This document shows, piece by piece, positions 24,442 through 32,679 of a DNA stretch of 64,000 nucleotides. This DNA comes from Dyadobacter bucti (GTDB lineage Bacteria; Bacteroidota; Bacteroidia; Cytophagales; Spirosomataceae), in assembly GCF_005869225.1 (NCBI RefSeq), contig NZ_SWFP01000008.1, positions 1-64,000 of the forward strand, written 5' to 3'. The notes beneath the pieces are model-generated. The model had not been told where the DNA came from. It made no database searches and saw only the letters and a program-made list of their open reading frames with translations. Each line of letters opens with the position of its first letter. Within the stretch, counting starts at the first letter, position 1. The position numbers and the translations under genes were made by a program.

Positions 24442-24724
24442 TTAGTTTCAAATCCTGCAATTTCCTTCCCAACTCATCATCAGCCGCCAATTTGAGGAAA
24501 TCGTCCTGCAAACCCAAAACTCTCAAAACATTGAAATACGCCCCTATCGATACGCTTGGGTTGCCCTTCTCAATGTGATACAGTGTAGTTCGATCGATTC
24601 CGGCCCGTTCAGAAACCTGAATGGTGGTAAGCTTTCGCCGCTTGCGGGCAAGTTTGATATTTTCGCCCAGCTGTTCCAGGATTTTCAAGAATCTGGGGAG
24701 TAGAACTTGCTTTTTAGGTTGCAT
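24428..24724 (-). CDS. hipB: HipB-type XRE antitoxin
   Basis: 98 residues from ATG 24724 (MQPKKQVLLPRFLKILEQLG); an upstream ATG at 24754 lies within the operator and is less likely. The HTH is GENIKLARKRRKLTTIQVSE / RAGIDRTTLYHIEKGNPSVS, the typical XRE pattern. It should bind and neutralise HipA and repress its own promoter, which carries a long palindrome immediately upstream. Confidence 0.88.
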   Translation of the reverse strand: MQPKKQVLLPRFLKILEQLGENIKLARKRRKLTTIQVSERAGIDRTTLYHIEKGNPSVSIGAYFNVLRVLGLQDDFLKLAADDELGRKLQDLKLIGKS

Positions 24725-24726
24725 AA

Positions 24727-24775
24727 TGTTGATTATTATAAACAAAAATATCAATATTGTTTGTAATAATCAACA
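24727..24775 (-). promoter_or_regulatory. hipBA operator-promoter
   Basis: A perfect 12-base palindrome (TGTTGATTATTA at 24727-24738 and its complement at 24764-24775) brackets a promoter: on the minus strand TTG (24773-24771), a 20-base spacer and TATTTTTG (24750-24743). HipB bound to both arms would cover the -33 element and the start site, the expected autorepression. Confidence 0.65.
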
Positions 24776-24814
24776 TTTACTACACTGGATAGTCAAGATC
24801 AATATCCCCCCCCC

Positions 24815-25207
24815 TCACTTCCACTTCAAAATATTAAACTTATGCCCATCGGGATCGGAAAACGCACACCCGTACATTCCCTGAAAAGCCCTTGGCGGGT
24901 CAAATACGTTACCACCAGCAGCTTCTACCTTTTTCGCCCATTCATTCACTTCCGCCTCGGTTTCAGCTGATATGGAGAAGATCACTTCATTGCCTTTGCT
25001 CAGGTCGGCCAGTTCGCCTTTCATGCCGTTTTCTTTCAGGATATCATCCTTGAAAAAGTGGATTACAAAACCTTCGTCGCCGAATATAAAGCTGGCCAGC
25101 TCATCGCTTTCGTGGCCGGCATTTTTCGTGATGCCCAGTTGCGTGTAGAACGCTTTGGTGCGCTCCACATTTGCGACGCCTAAATTGGCCCAAATTTGCA
25201 CTTTCAT
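24815..25207 (-). CDS. VOC-family (glyoxalase-like) protein
   Basis: 130 residues from ATG 25207 (MKVQIWANLGVANVERTKAF). Two beta-alpha-beta-beta-beta modules are seen, with the typical VANVERTKAFYTQLG start and the ending GYGCAFSDPDGHKFNILKW-like segment (FSDPDGHKFNILKWK). VOC proteins bind a metal ion and catalyse diverse reactions. This type, related to bacterial lactoylglutathione-lyase-like proteins, has no assigned substrate. An earlier in-frame ATG at 25324 has no family sequence after it and is rejected. Confidence 0.82.
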   Translation of the reverse strand: MKVQIWANLGVANVERTKAFYTQLGITKNAGHESDELASFIFGDEGFVIHFFKDDILKENGMKGELADLSKGNEVIFSISAETEAEVNEWAKKVEAAGGNVFDPPRAFQGMYGCAFSDPDGHKFNILKWK

Positions 25208-25462
25208 AAATGTGATGTGTTTAAAGTGTTGATTATTTGCAGGATAAAGAGACCGTGCCTGGCTAAAGATACTTGTCTTCAATATGTAATCCGGAGTTGT
25301 CCCTCCAAATGTGACACACATCACATAACCCCTTCACATTCTCTTGCCACCTTTGTACCGGCGCCAGCGATTTGCTCTGCGAAATGCTTGAAACCCCATT
25401 CCCCAGGAAAACCCACAGTACCTCATTAAGATCTTTTCGAACCTTCATAAACATTAACAAAA

Positions 25463-26260
25463 ATGAACAAAACCGAAACTTTCATCAGTCTGCATCAGCA
25501 GGCCAAAACGCTCATTCTTCCCAATGCGTGGGATGCCGCCAGTGCAAAGATCATTGAAAACCTGGGCGCATCGGCCATTGCCACCACAAGTGCCGGGGTG
25601 GCCTGGGCGCTGGGGTATGCCGATGGGAATAAAATGACTGCGCAATTGAATGCGCAGGTGGCCCATAGCATCGTGCGGGTGATTAACGTGCCGCTTTCTG
25701 TGGATTTTGAAAATGGTTATAGCGGTGAACCTGCCGTGGTCGCTGAAAATGTGAAGCTTTTGCTCGACGCGGGTGTTGCGGGGATTAATATTGAAGATGG
25801 GAAAGACAGTCCCGATTTGCTGGCGAAGAAAATTGAGGCAATCCGGCGCGCTGCGGATAGTCACGGCTCGAAGTTGTACATCAATGCCCGGACGGATGTG
25901 TACCTGGCGGCTCTGGTTCACGAAGCCGATCGCGTTTCGGAATCACTCCGGCGCGGGGAACTGTACGCTGCTGCCGGGGCGAGCGGCTTGTTTGTGCCGG
26001 TGATTACCCAGGCAGAAGAAATCACGCAAATTGCCGCCAGCATAACGCTGCCTTTGAATGTGCTGGCGATGCCCGGACTGCCGGATGCGAACAGGCTGGC
26101 AGAACTTGGTGTGAAAAGGTTAAGCGCCGGTACCGGCATGGCGCATGTGGCCTGGAAGGCTGTGTCGAGAGTTGCCGCGTCATTTTTGGCCGGGGGCAAT
26201 TCGGCGGTATTATATGAAGATCCGACGCCGGCTGTCAATTTGCAAGATTTGTTTTCCTGA
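25463..26260 (+). CDS. Isocitrate lyase / PEP mutase family protein
   Basis: 265 residues, a TIM-barrel enzyme. Family motifs: FISLHQQAKTLILPNAWDAA, TTSAGVAWALGYADG, PLSVDFENGYSG (metal-binding Asp/Glu), GVAGINIEDGKDSP and LYINARTDVYLA. The catalytic lyase motif KKCGH is absent, as is usual in this PF13714 branch, so it may be a carboxyphosphonoenolpyruvate- or methylisocitrate-type C-C lyase of unknown substrate. It is followed after eight bases by an MFS transporter gene, a likely two-gene operon. Confidence 0.85.
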   Translation: MNKTETFISLHQQAKTLILPNAWDAASAKIIENLGASAIATTSAGVAWALGYADGNKMTAQLNAQVAHSIVRVINVPLSVDFENGYSGEPAVVAENVKLLLDAGVAGINIEDGKDSPDLLAKKIEAIRRAADSHGSKLYINARTDVYLAALVHEADRVSESLRRGELYAAAGASGLFVPVITQAEEITQIAASITLPLNVLAMPGLPDANRLAELGVKRLSAGTGMAHVAWKAVSRVAASFLAGGNSAVLYEDPTPAVNLQDLFS

Positions 26261-26268
26261 CCAATGCT

Positions 26269-27679
26269 ATGAATAAGTCTGTTTCGCCCTGGCTATCGCT
26301 GGTGATTGTGTTGACCGCGCCGCTGCTGTCGGTCATTGATATTTTTATTATTAATGTGGCGATCCCTTCCATTCAGTCGGGGATTCAGGCCAACAATGCG
26401 CAAATCCAGCTGGTGATTGCGGGTTATCTGCTGGGGTATGCGTCCTTTCTGATCACCGGCGGCCGCTGCGGCGATTACTTTGGGCGGAAGCGTATATTCT
26501 TCTGGGGTATGGTCGGGTTCACTTTTTTTTCCTGCTTGTGCGGACTTTCGCAAACTCCGTTTCAGTTAAATCTCATGCGGTTTTTACAGGGAATGAGCGC
26601 CGCATTCATGGTACCTCAGTCGATTGCTTTTATCCAGATATTATTTGCCGATCCCAAAGAACGTTCCAAGGCGATCGGCTGGTTTGGGATCACGCTCGGG
26701 CTGGCTTCCATCATTGGCCAGGTACTGGGCGGTTATTTTTCGGGCGGGCAATTCTTTGTGGCGGGCTGGCGTCTGATATTCCTGATCAATCTTCCGATCG
26801 GCATACTTTCACTTCTGGCAGCTCATTTTTACCTGCCTGAAACGAGTCGGCACAGAGGTACAAAAATGGATATCGCGGGCGTAGGCATTCTGACGGCCGG
26901 ATTGTTTTGCCTCATTTATCCATTGATACAAGGAAGAGAATCGGGCTGGCCGTGGTGGAGCTTTGCCCTGCTGGTGGTGGCGGCAGGTATTTTTATCTAT
27001 TTCTTTTACAATCAGCAGCAGAGAAAGTCGGCGGGGCAGTCGCCGCTGATCGATAATGACTTATTTGGTTTCAAAGATTTTAACATTGGTCTCTGGGCAG
27101 TACTTTTTCATTTTATGCTCCATACCTGTTACCTGCTGTTGAGCGCCGTTTTTCTTCAAAATGGTTTGGGATTAAGCCCCTTGACCGCCGGACTGTATTT
27201 CGTTGCGCCGGGGATTTTGTTTACAATGAGCTCGGTGGCGGCTTCGAAACTCACATCCAGGTACGGCACTGCGGTATTACAAATTGGGATTGTGATCATA
27301 CTGGCGACATTCGGTCTGCAGATCGTTTTTTTCAAAACAGGCGCAAGCATTGCGATGCTCTTTGTACTGCAGGCAACTTACGGACTTGGGAACGGATTGG
27401 TGTTACCTTCTTTACTGAACGTGACCCTGCGCAGCCTGCCCCCAGCGTTTGCCGGAACAGCCGCCGGTGTGTATTCAACCGTGCAGCAAACCGCTTCTGC
27501 ATTAGGCATTTGCCTGATTGGCGGATTATACTTTTACCTCGCCGACGAAATGCATAGTGCAGCTTGCCTATCATTATGGCCTGGCTGCGTTGATGTGCTG
27601 CGGTGTGCTGACTAGTATCATGTTGTTTCGTTTGCCAAGGGTAGTGCAGGGCAACACAGTAGCACAAGTAGCTGAATAA
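26269..27679 (+). pseudogene. MFS transporter of the EmrB/DHA2 type, frameshifted near its end
   Basis: The main frame (26269-27615, 448 codons) has about 14 membrane helices and the motif GGRCGDYFGRKRIFFWG. After LADEMHSAA it departs from family sequence and stops at 27615. The +1 frame continues with a sensible transporter end (YHYGLAALMCCGVLTSIML, then FRLPRVVQGNTVAQVAE) to TAA at 27677-27679. An insertion near 27565-27568 explains this. Only the last helix is affected, so partial function is possible; a sequencing error cannot be excluded. Confidence 0.75.
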
Positions 27680-27700
27680 TGTTGATATCAGTCTGAAATG

Positions 27701-28321
27701 TCAGGCGGCAATGGTTTGGAGTGGTTTAAAACCGTTGCTACCCCTCTTCTTCTTGTAATTAAACCGGCTTAATGTTTCCCTGGAAACGCCCAGATAAGCC
27801 GCGATCAATTGTTTGGGAACCGCATTATAAAGCTCGGGATACAGACTGAGCAGCTCATCATACCGGCCTCTGGCATCATTGTTCATAAACGACAGCAGCC
27901 TTTTATGCGCGGCCACATAACCCCGGCTCGTACGCAACCGAAAAAAACGCTCGAACTGATGCAGTTCATTACACAGCCTTTCCCGGTCTTCGGTGGGCAG
28001 GCAAAGTACCTCGGTATCCGCCACGCAATCAACTGTGATCGTAGCCCGAACCTGGTGAACCAATGCATTATAATCCGAAGCCCACCAGTTGGGCAGCGAG
28101 AATTGAAGGATGAACATTTTGTCATCGTCATTCACAAAGAATGATTTCAGACAGCCGCTCAGCACGAAATATTCCGCCTCCACTTTGTCGCCGGGAGCAA
28201 TGATGGTTTGTCCTTTTTTGAAAGAAAGCGGTTTGAAATGGGAGAAAATGTACGCAAACTCTTCGTCGGTAAAGCTCGCCGTTTTGAGCAAATGCTGTTT
28301 CAACTGGTCTTCGGCAGTCAT
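27701..28321 (-). CDS. Crp/Fnr-family transcription regulator
   Basis: 206 residues. An N-terminal cyclic-nucleotide-binding-like barrel (KPLSFKKGQTIIAPGDKVEA, YFVLSGCLKSFF) lacks the residues that bind cAMP, as is normal for this Bacteroidota group. The C-terminal HTH is VPKQLIAAYLGVSRETLSRF. It is convergent with the transporter gene and may respond to redox or small molecules; no target is visible. Confidence 0.85.
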   Translation of the reverse strand: MTAEDQLKQHLLKTASFTDEEFAYIFSHFKPLSFKKGQTIIAPGDKVEAEYFVLSGCLKSFFVNDDDKMFILQFSLPNWWASDYNALVHQVRATITVDCVADTEVLCLPTEDRERLCNELHQFERFFRLRTSRGYVAAHKRLLSFMNNDARGRYDELLSLYPELYNAVPKQLIAAYLGVSRETLSRFNYKKKRGSNGFKPLQTIAA

Positions 28322-28334
28322 GGGATTTCTCTTT

Positions 28335-28754
28335 TTAAGTTCTCACCTTCAATTTTAAATCACGCATTGCATCCCCCTCCGGATCTTCAAAAGCACGAAC
28401 ATCGCTTCTTGGCTTGCAATGTGCATTGTGCTTTTTACTCCACGCGCTGAGCTGCAATAGAAGCGGCACCAGGTCGACTGCTTTTTCAGTAGGGTAGTAA
28501 AGAAATTTCGATTTATTGGCAGGCGAAACTTCCTTCACAAGAAACCCTTTTGCCTGCAGATCTTCCAGCCTGTCGGAAAGGATATTTCGGGCTATTTTTT
28601 CTTCAGAAAGAAGAAATTCACCAAAGGAATTTCTTCCAAAAAACAGCAAATCTCTCAGAATCAATAAGCTCCACTTGTCGCCAAGCATATCCAGCGTGCA
28701 ACTGATAGGGCAATCGGATCTCATGGTTACTGTTTTCATCTGCTTTTTTATCAT
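28335..28754 (-). CDS. HxlR-family winged-helix regulator
   Basis: 139 residues. The family hallmark CPISCTLDMLGDKWSLLILR is followed by the winged helix RNSFGEFLLSEEKIARNILS / DRLEDLQAKGFL and YYPTEKAVDLVPLLLQLSAW. The N-terminal cysteines (CPISC) may sense reactive electrophiles or oxidants, as in HypR/YodB relatives. The gene is divergent from a methyltransferase gene with a palindrome between them. Confidence 0.88.
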   Translation of the reverse strand: MIKKQMKTVTMRSDCPISCTLDMLGDKWSLLILRDLLFFGRNSFGEFLLSEEKIARNILSDRLEDLQAKGFLVKEVSPANKSKFLYYPTEKAVDLVPLLLQLSAWSKKHNAHCKPRSDVRAFEDPEGDAMRDLKLKVRT

Positions 28755-28777
28755 ACCAACAATGCGAAGATAGAAAA

Positions 28778-28800
28778 AGTAGTAGTAAAACGCTACTACT
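28778..28800. promoter_or_regulatory. Probable HxlR operator
   Basis: AGTAGTAG-TAAAACG-CTACTACT is a perfect eight-base palindrome 24 bases upstream of the HxlR gene start and 69 bases before the divergent methyltransferase start. Its place and symmetry fit a dimeric HxlR binding site controlling both genes. Confidence 0.6.
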
Positions 28801-28868
28801 TAAAAATTTGGAGGTCAAACACTTTTACAAACAAGACGTTAGGACAACGAAGCTAAACAGATTGCTCC

Positions 28869-29450
28869 ATGGACAAATCAAACGGATACGAGGAACACGC
28901 GGCAACATTCATTCGCTGTCGCTCGAAGGGCATCAATGGAATCGGCGCGCCGGAGGTTCGGTTCTGGGCAAAGTCACTACCTCCCAATGCGACAGTACTG
29001 GACGTAGGCTGTGGCACAGGCCTGCCCATTTCACAGGCATTGGTGGCTGAAGGTCTGACCGTTTATGGGATGGATGCGTCACCTTCCATGGTTGAAGGTT
29101 TCAAGCAGAACTTTCCCAATATTCCCGTCGCCTGTGAAGCCGCAGAAGATTCCTCATTTTTCAATCGGCAGTTCGATGCCATCATCGCCTGGGGGCTAAT
29201 GTTCCTTTTGCCTGAAAAAACACAGGAGGTTGTGATTCAAAAAATGGCAAATGCGCTGTCCACTGGCGGGAAACTGCTATTTACGGCTCCGTCTACAAAA
29301 ATGATGTGGGAAGATGCTATTACAGAAATTGAATCAATATCGCTTGGAGCGGAGAGATACAAAGAATTGCTAGCTGGATCGGGGCTGTCGTTCATTGAGG
29401 AGTTTGAGGATGAGGGGGAGAATCATTACTATCATGCGATCAGGCTTTAA
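28869..29450 (+). CDS. Class I SAM-dependent methyltransferase
   Basis: 193 residues. Motif I is VLDVGCGTGLPISQAL and the acidic loop follows at VYGMDASPSMVEGF; later DAIIAWGLMFLLPEK corresponds to motif IV. It belongs to the Methyltransf_25/11 group acting on small molecules. Divergent transcription from the HxlR regulator suggests it is that regulator's target. The substrate is unknown. Confidence 0.85.
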   Translation: MDKSNGYEEHAATFIRCRSKGINGIGAPEVRFWAKSLPPNATVLDVGCGTGLPISQALVAEGLTVYGMDASPSMVEGFKQNFPNIPVACEAAEDSSFFNRQFDAIIAWGLMFLLPEKTQEVVIQKMANALSTGGKLLFTAPSTKMMWEDAITEIESISLGAERYKELLAGSGLSFIEEFEDEGENHYYHAIRL

Positions 29451-29585
29451 GGCTAATGAGGAAACATGCAAAGTTTCCGTTAAAATTACCATCTCTTCGG
29501 TGGTCTGTACCCGCATCACCTGCCCGGTTCCATGGCCCGAGACTACACCGGATGCTTGCAACATGCTAAGCTACACCTTGTTTAA

Positions 29586-30644
29586 TCAGCGAAATTGAAG
29601 GTGGCGGGAGAAAACCTCTCTCGCGCGTTGCCACATGGCCTCAGAAAGCACGTGCCCTTTCCCAGGTTCTATGAAAGAAGTAAAGTTCTGTGGTACACGG
29701 GCATTTTTGTACGCCTGTTCAATGCGCGGCAGAGCTCTTTGAACGAAACCAATTGGTGAACCCCCGTCCAGTTCGCCAAAGTTCAGGTGCAGTGCTCGGG
29801 GAGCAATCAGGGCCGCTATATCCGGGGTATCGCCGAATTGAAGCCAGCCAGGCACAAAATTGGGAAAGCAATGCAGCAGATGCTCGTGTTCTATCGCCGC
29901 ATAGCTAGGAAGGCAACAGTTTCCGACAATACATTTTAATCTGGCTTCCAGGGGGCCAACCAGCCAGGCATGGGTAGAACCCATCGAATGCCCGTAACAA
30001 CCGATCTGATCGGCAAGTACCTCCGGACGTGCGCACAGGTAATCGACCGCACGACGCATTTCCAGGACATTTTTCCAGGCCAGACTGCGCCCGCGAACCA
30101 CTTGGCGAAGAAACTCGAAACGCTCATAGTCGCCCTTTGTCAGTTTTCCGGTCGGATCCTGCCGCTCTTCAAAACAAAGCGCATCGGGACAAAGTACCAC
30201 GTATCCATCCCGCACAAGCGCCACTGCCGTATGGTGCATGGGATTCCCCGCCAATCCGGCTGGTTCGGATTTGCCCAGGTGATATTCGCCGTTATGCTGG
30301 TGCCAGACCGCAATACCAGGTGCAGGGCGCTGGGCCGTTGCCGAGTCCGGAATCAGCAACAGCGCCGGAACCCGGTCGTTCACCTCGACTTCATAGGTGA
30401 TAGATTCAATGCGATATCCGTCTTTCCTGATGGTTTCCTTTATCTCAGGAAGCAGGGGTGCGGGTTTGGGAAATGCCCCGCCCAGGCAAGTCTTATAGTG
30501 TTTTCGCAGTGCCTCCGGCGAGATGGGGTCAAGGCCTGCCGCGAAGTCCTGTGTGCTAGGATCGATCGCCATGCCGGCAGTAGAAATCGCGCCAAGCCCC
30601 GCCATCAGTTGTGTCTTCATGAATCTACGCCTATCGTGTTTCAT
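29586..30644 (-). CDS. Exported alpha/beta hydrolase (acetyl-xylan-esterase / dienelactone-hydrolase-like)
   Basis: 352 residues from ATG 30644 (MKHDRRRFMKTQLMAGLGAI), a twin-arginine-like leader. The hydrolase core includes PGIAVWHQHNGEY, the nucleophile elbow GCYGHSMGSTHAWLV (Ser in GHSMG), LHLNFGELDGGSP (acid) and a late His in PGKGHVLS. Such proteins in Bacteroidota are often in carbohydrate clusters. The upstream ATG at 30749 gives an unnatural N-terminus and is rejected. Confidence 0.8.
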   Translation of the reverse strand: MKHDRRRFMKTQLMAGLGAISTAGMAIDPSTQDFAAGLDPISPEALRKHYKTCLGGAFPKPAPLLPEIKETIRKDGYRIESITYEVEVNDRVPALLLIPDSATAQRPAPGIAVWHQHNGEYHLGKSEPAGLAGNPMHHTAVALVRDGYVVLCPDALCFEERQDPTGKLTKGDYERFEFLRQVVRGRSLAWKNVLEMRRAVDYLCARPEVLADQIGCYGHSMGSTHAWLVGPLEARLKCIVGNCCLPSYAAIEHEHLLHCFPNFVPGWLQFGDTPDIAALIAPRALHLNFGELDGGSPIGFVQRALPRIEQAYKNARVPQNFTSFIEPGKGHVLSEAMWQRAREVFSRHLQFR

Positions 30645-31177
30645 CGATACAGAAAAAGAGGATGTTTGTAATGGTTTACAATTTAGGAAGAAAGTGCCTA
30701 ATGCTTGGTTACCAATAGTTAAAAGTTGCACAGTGGCCTGTCGCCGCAAATACAGCGACAGTTCCAGTCCTGGTTTACTTCCACGAAGTGCGACCAGACT
30801 CCTCTAAATACATCCATTTTTTACAGACCTGTAATGGCCTGTATACAGTACGATTTACCTCTGCAGCTGCAAATCCACAATACGCTTGATCGGATTCGGC
30901 CCCAAAAAACGCATCAATGGTCTCAAAATGATCATTACACGTTTAAAGGCAAAGTTTTAGCCCTCCGTGCCACGGGCGCCCGTGAAGGAAGTGTAAAGTC
31001 AAACAAAATACCCTGTGGCCTCCCAGCCGAGTCAGCCGATCAAAATCCCTCAAGAGCAACCTCCTATGGAATTTTGTCTAAAGTGGTGTGAAAAAACTGA
31101 TGCTAAGTAAACATATAGTCTTATCTTCAATGGCGATACGGCATTCTCATTCCTAAATCTCTTTAAACGTCGCATTC
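30645..31177. other. Intergenic region with an ABC-F gene fragment
   Basis: No intact gene is seen. It holds the upstream region of the minus-strand hydrolase, a decayed ABC-F 3' fragment (annotated separately), and the leader of the plus-strand gene at 31178. Confidence 0.5.
30862..30955 (-). pseudogene. Decayed fragment of an ABC-F gene 3' end
   Basis: About 90 bases are clearly similar to the 3' end of the ABC-F gene at 16900-16990 (compare AAAAACGCATCAAT in both). On the minus strand one frame still reads DHFETIDAF and another IKRIVDLQLQ, matching the two halves of the ABC-F C-terminus, so there is at least one frameshift. It is a relic of a second copy or of a duplication. Confidence 0.65.
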
Positions 31178-32548
31178 ATGACAACGCAACAACCCGACAT
31201 CACTGGTCCAGTACCAGATTCAAATCCAATCAACCAAACCAGCAATTCAGTTCCGTTCCTGAACCGGCGTAAAATGCTCGAAATAACTGGTATGGCCGGT
31301 CTCGCTGCTTTAACTGGCGTCGCACCCGGACCTGTCCGGCAGCCAGCGGTTCAGGAACGGCCGCGCATTGCCTGCCTCATCAGCTATTGGGGTGCTACAC
31401 GATCGCATGCGGACTGGATCGTCACCAAGCTGCTGGACGGATATTGGTGGCAGGGCGCTCACACTCCGTCGCGGGTTGAGGTGGTAGCTGTTTACATCCA
31501 TCAGCTTCAGGAAAGCGGACTGGGCCAGAAAATATGCAAATCGAAGAACATTCCGATCTTTAAAACAGTTGGTGAAGCAGTTACGCTTGGCGGGAAGGAA
31601 CTTGCGGTGGATGGTGTTGTGATTGTCGGAGAACACGGAGAATACCCTACAAATCTCAAAGGGCAGTGGCTTTTGCCCCGTTGGTGGATCTACCAGCAAG
31701 TTGTCAGGGTTTTTGAGCAGAGCAAGCGTTCTGTGCCGGTATTTAACGACAAACACCTCTCTTACAGTTGGGACGAAGCCAAATGGATGTTTGACAAATC
31801 CCGCGAACTGAACTTTCCTCTGACCGGGGGCTCGTCTATACCCGTCCACTACCGCAAGCCCGAGATAGAAATCGATATTGATACGCCCATCAAATCATCT
31901 GTAGTGCTCGGCGGTGCACCCGACGAAGGCGCCCTTTTCCATTGTGTTGATGTATTGCAGGCATTTGTGGAGCGGCGCAAGGGAGGTGAGACCGGAGTCA
32001 GGTCGGTGCAATGTATCCGGGGGGCTGAAACCTGGAAGTGGACCGAGCGCAATCCCTGGGCGGCCAGGCTGCTTGAATCGGTCAGGACTAATTTCAACCT
32101 CAAACCCGGACATTTTCAGGAAATACAAACGCCAAATGTCTGTATTGTCGAGTACAATGACGGTACGAAAGCAGCAGTATATAATACAAAGGGCGTCGGT
32201 TGGACATACGCCGGTGAAATCGAAGGGCGTAAGGAGCCGACGATCATTTCGATGCTCGACTGGCCAGGCCCTTTTTCTCAGTACCACGCCTCCAATTCCC
32301 AACCACACTGGATTGTTGAGACGATGGTAACCAAAAAGGAGCCATTTCCTGCGGAAAGACTACTTTTGTCCACCGGAATCACAGCATTCAACATGGAATC
32401 CAACTGGGAAAACGGCCGTTTCTCCGCAGTAGGACGCCGCATTGAAACACCTTTCATGAATATGACCTACCGCTCGACACGCGGACCGCAATTCAACGCA
32501 GGAGAGCGGCCGCCGAACGTTCCCTACATGCGGGGGTTTTCTGAGTAA
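31178..32548 (+). CDS. Exported protein of unknown function, of a type common in Planctomycetes
   Basis: 456 residues. A twin-arginine-like leader lies unusually far in (NRRKMLEITGMAGLAALTG, about residues 30-50). The body has repeated hallmarks of an uncharacterised family I recall mostly from Planctomycetes and Acidobacteria: LDGYWWQGAHTPS, VDGVVIVGEHGEYP, VPVFNDKHLSYSWDEAKWMF, GGSSIPVHYRKP, and VERRKGGETGVRSVQCIRG. No catalytic motif is known to me. It precedes an exported dipeptidase by 131 bases; the two may be co-transcribed. Confidence 0.6.
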   Translation: MTTQQPDITGPVPDSNPINQTSNSVPFLNRRKMLEITGMAGLAALTGVAPGPVRQPAVQERPRIACLISYWGATRSHADWIVTKLLDGYWWQGAHTPSRVEVVAVYIHQLQESGLGQKICKSKNIPIFKTVGEAVTLGGKELAVDGVVIVGEHGEYPTNLKGQWLLPRWWIYQQVVRVFEQSKRSVPVFNDKHLSYSWDEAKWMFDKSRELNFPLTGGSSIPVHYRKPEIEIDIDTPIKSSVVLGGAPDEGALFHCVDVLQAFVERRKGGETGVRSVQCIRGAETWKWTERNPWAARLLESVRTNFNLKPGHFQEIQTPNVCIVEYNDGTKAAVYNTKGVGWTYAGEIEGRKEPTIISMLDWPGPFSQYHASNSQPHWIVETMVTKKEPFPAERLLLSTGITAFNMESNWENGRFSAVGRRIETPFMNMTYRSTRGPQFNAGERPPNVPYMRGFSE

Positions 32549-32679
32549 TGAGTGGAAAAATGCCGGAATTTGCTTCCGAAAGCGGAAATGAAAATTCTTG
32601 ATAATCCAAGGCTAATCATTAACTTAAAATCTGTCATTTATTACTTCAAAATCACTTATTAACTCACTTAGTAAATTTC

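Noticed and set aside
29370..29564. A 64-residue minus-strand ORF after the methyltransferase
   Set aside because: It overlaps the 3' end of the methyltransferase gene and lacks support; the 29451-29585 gap seems non-coding.
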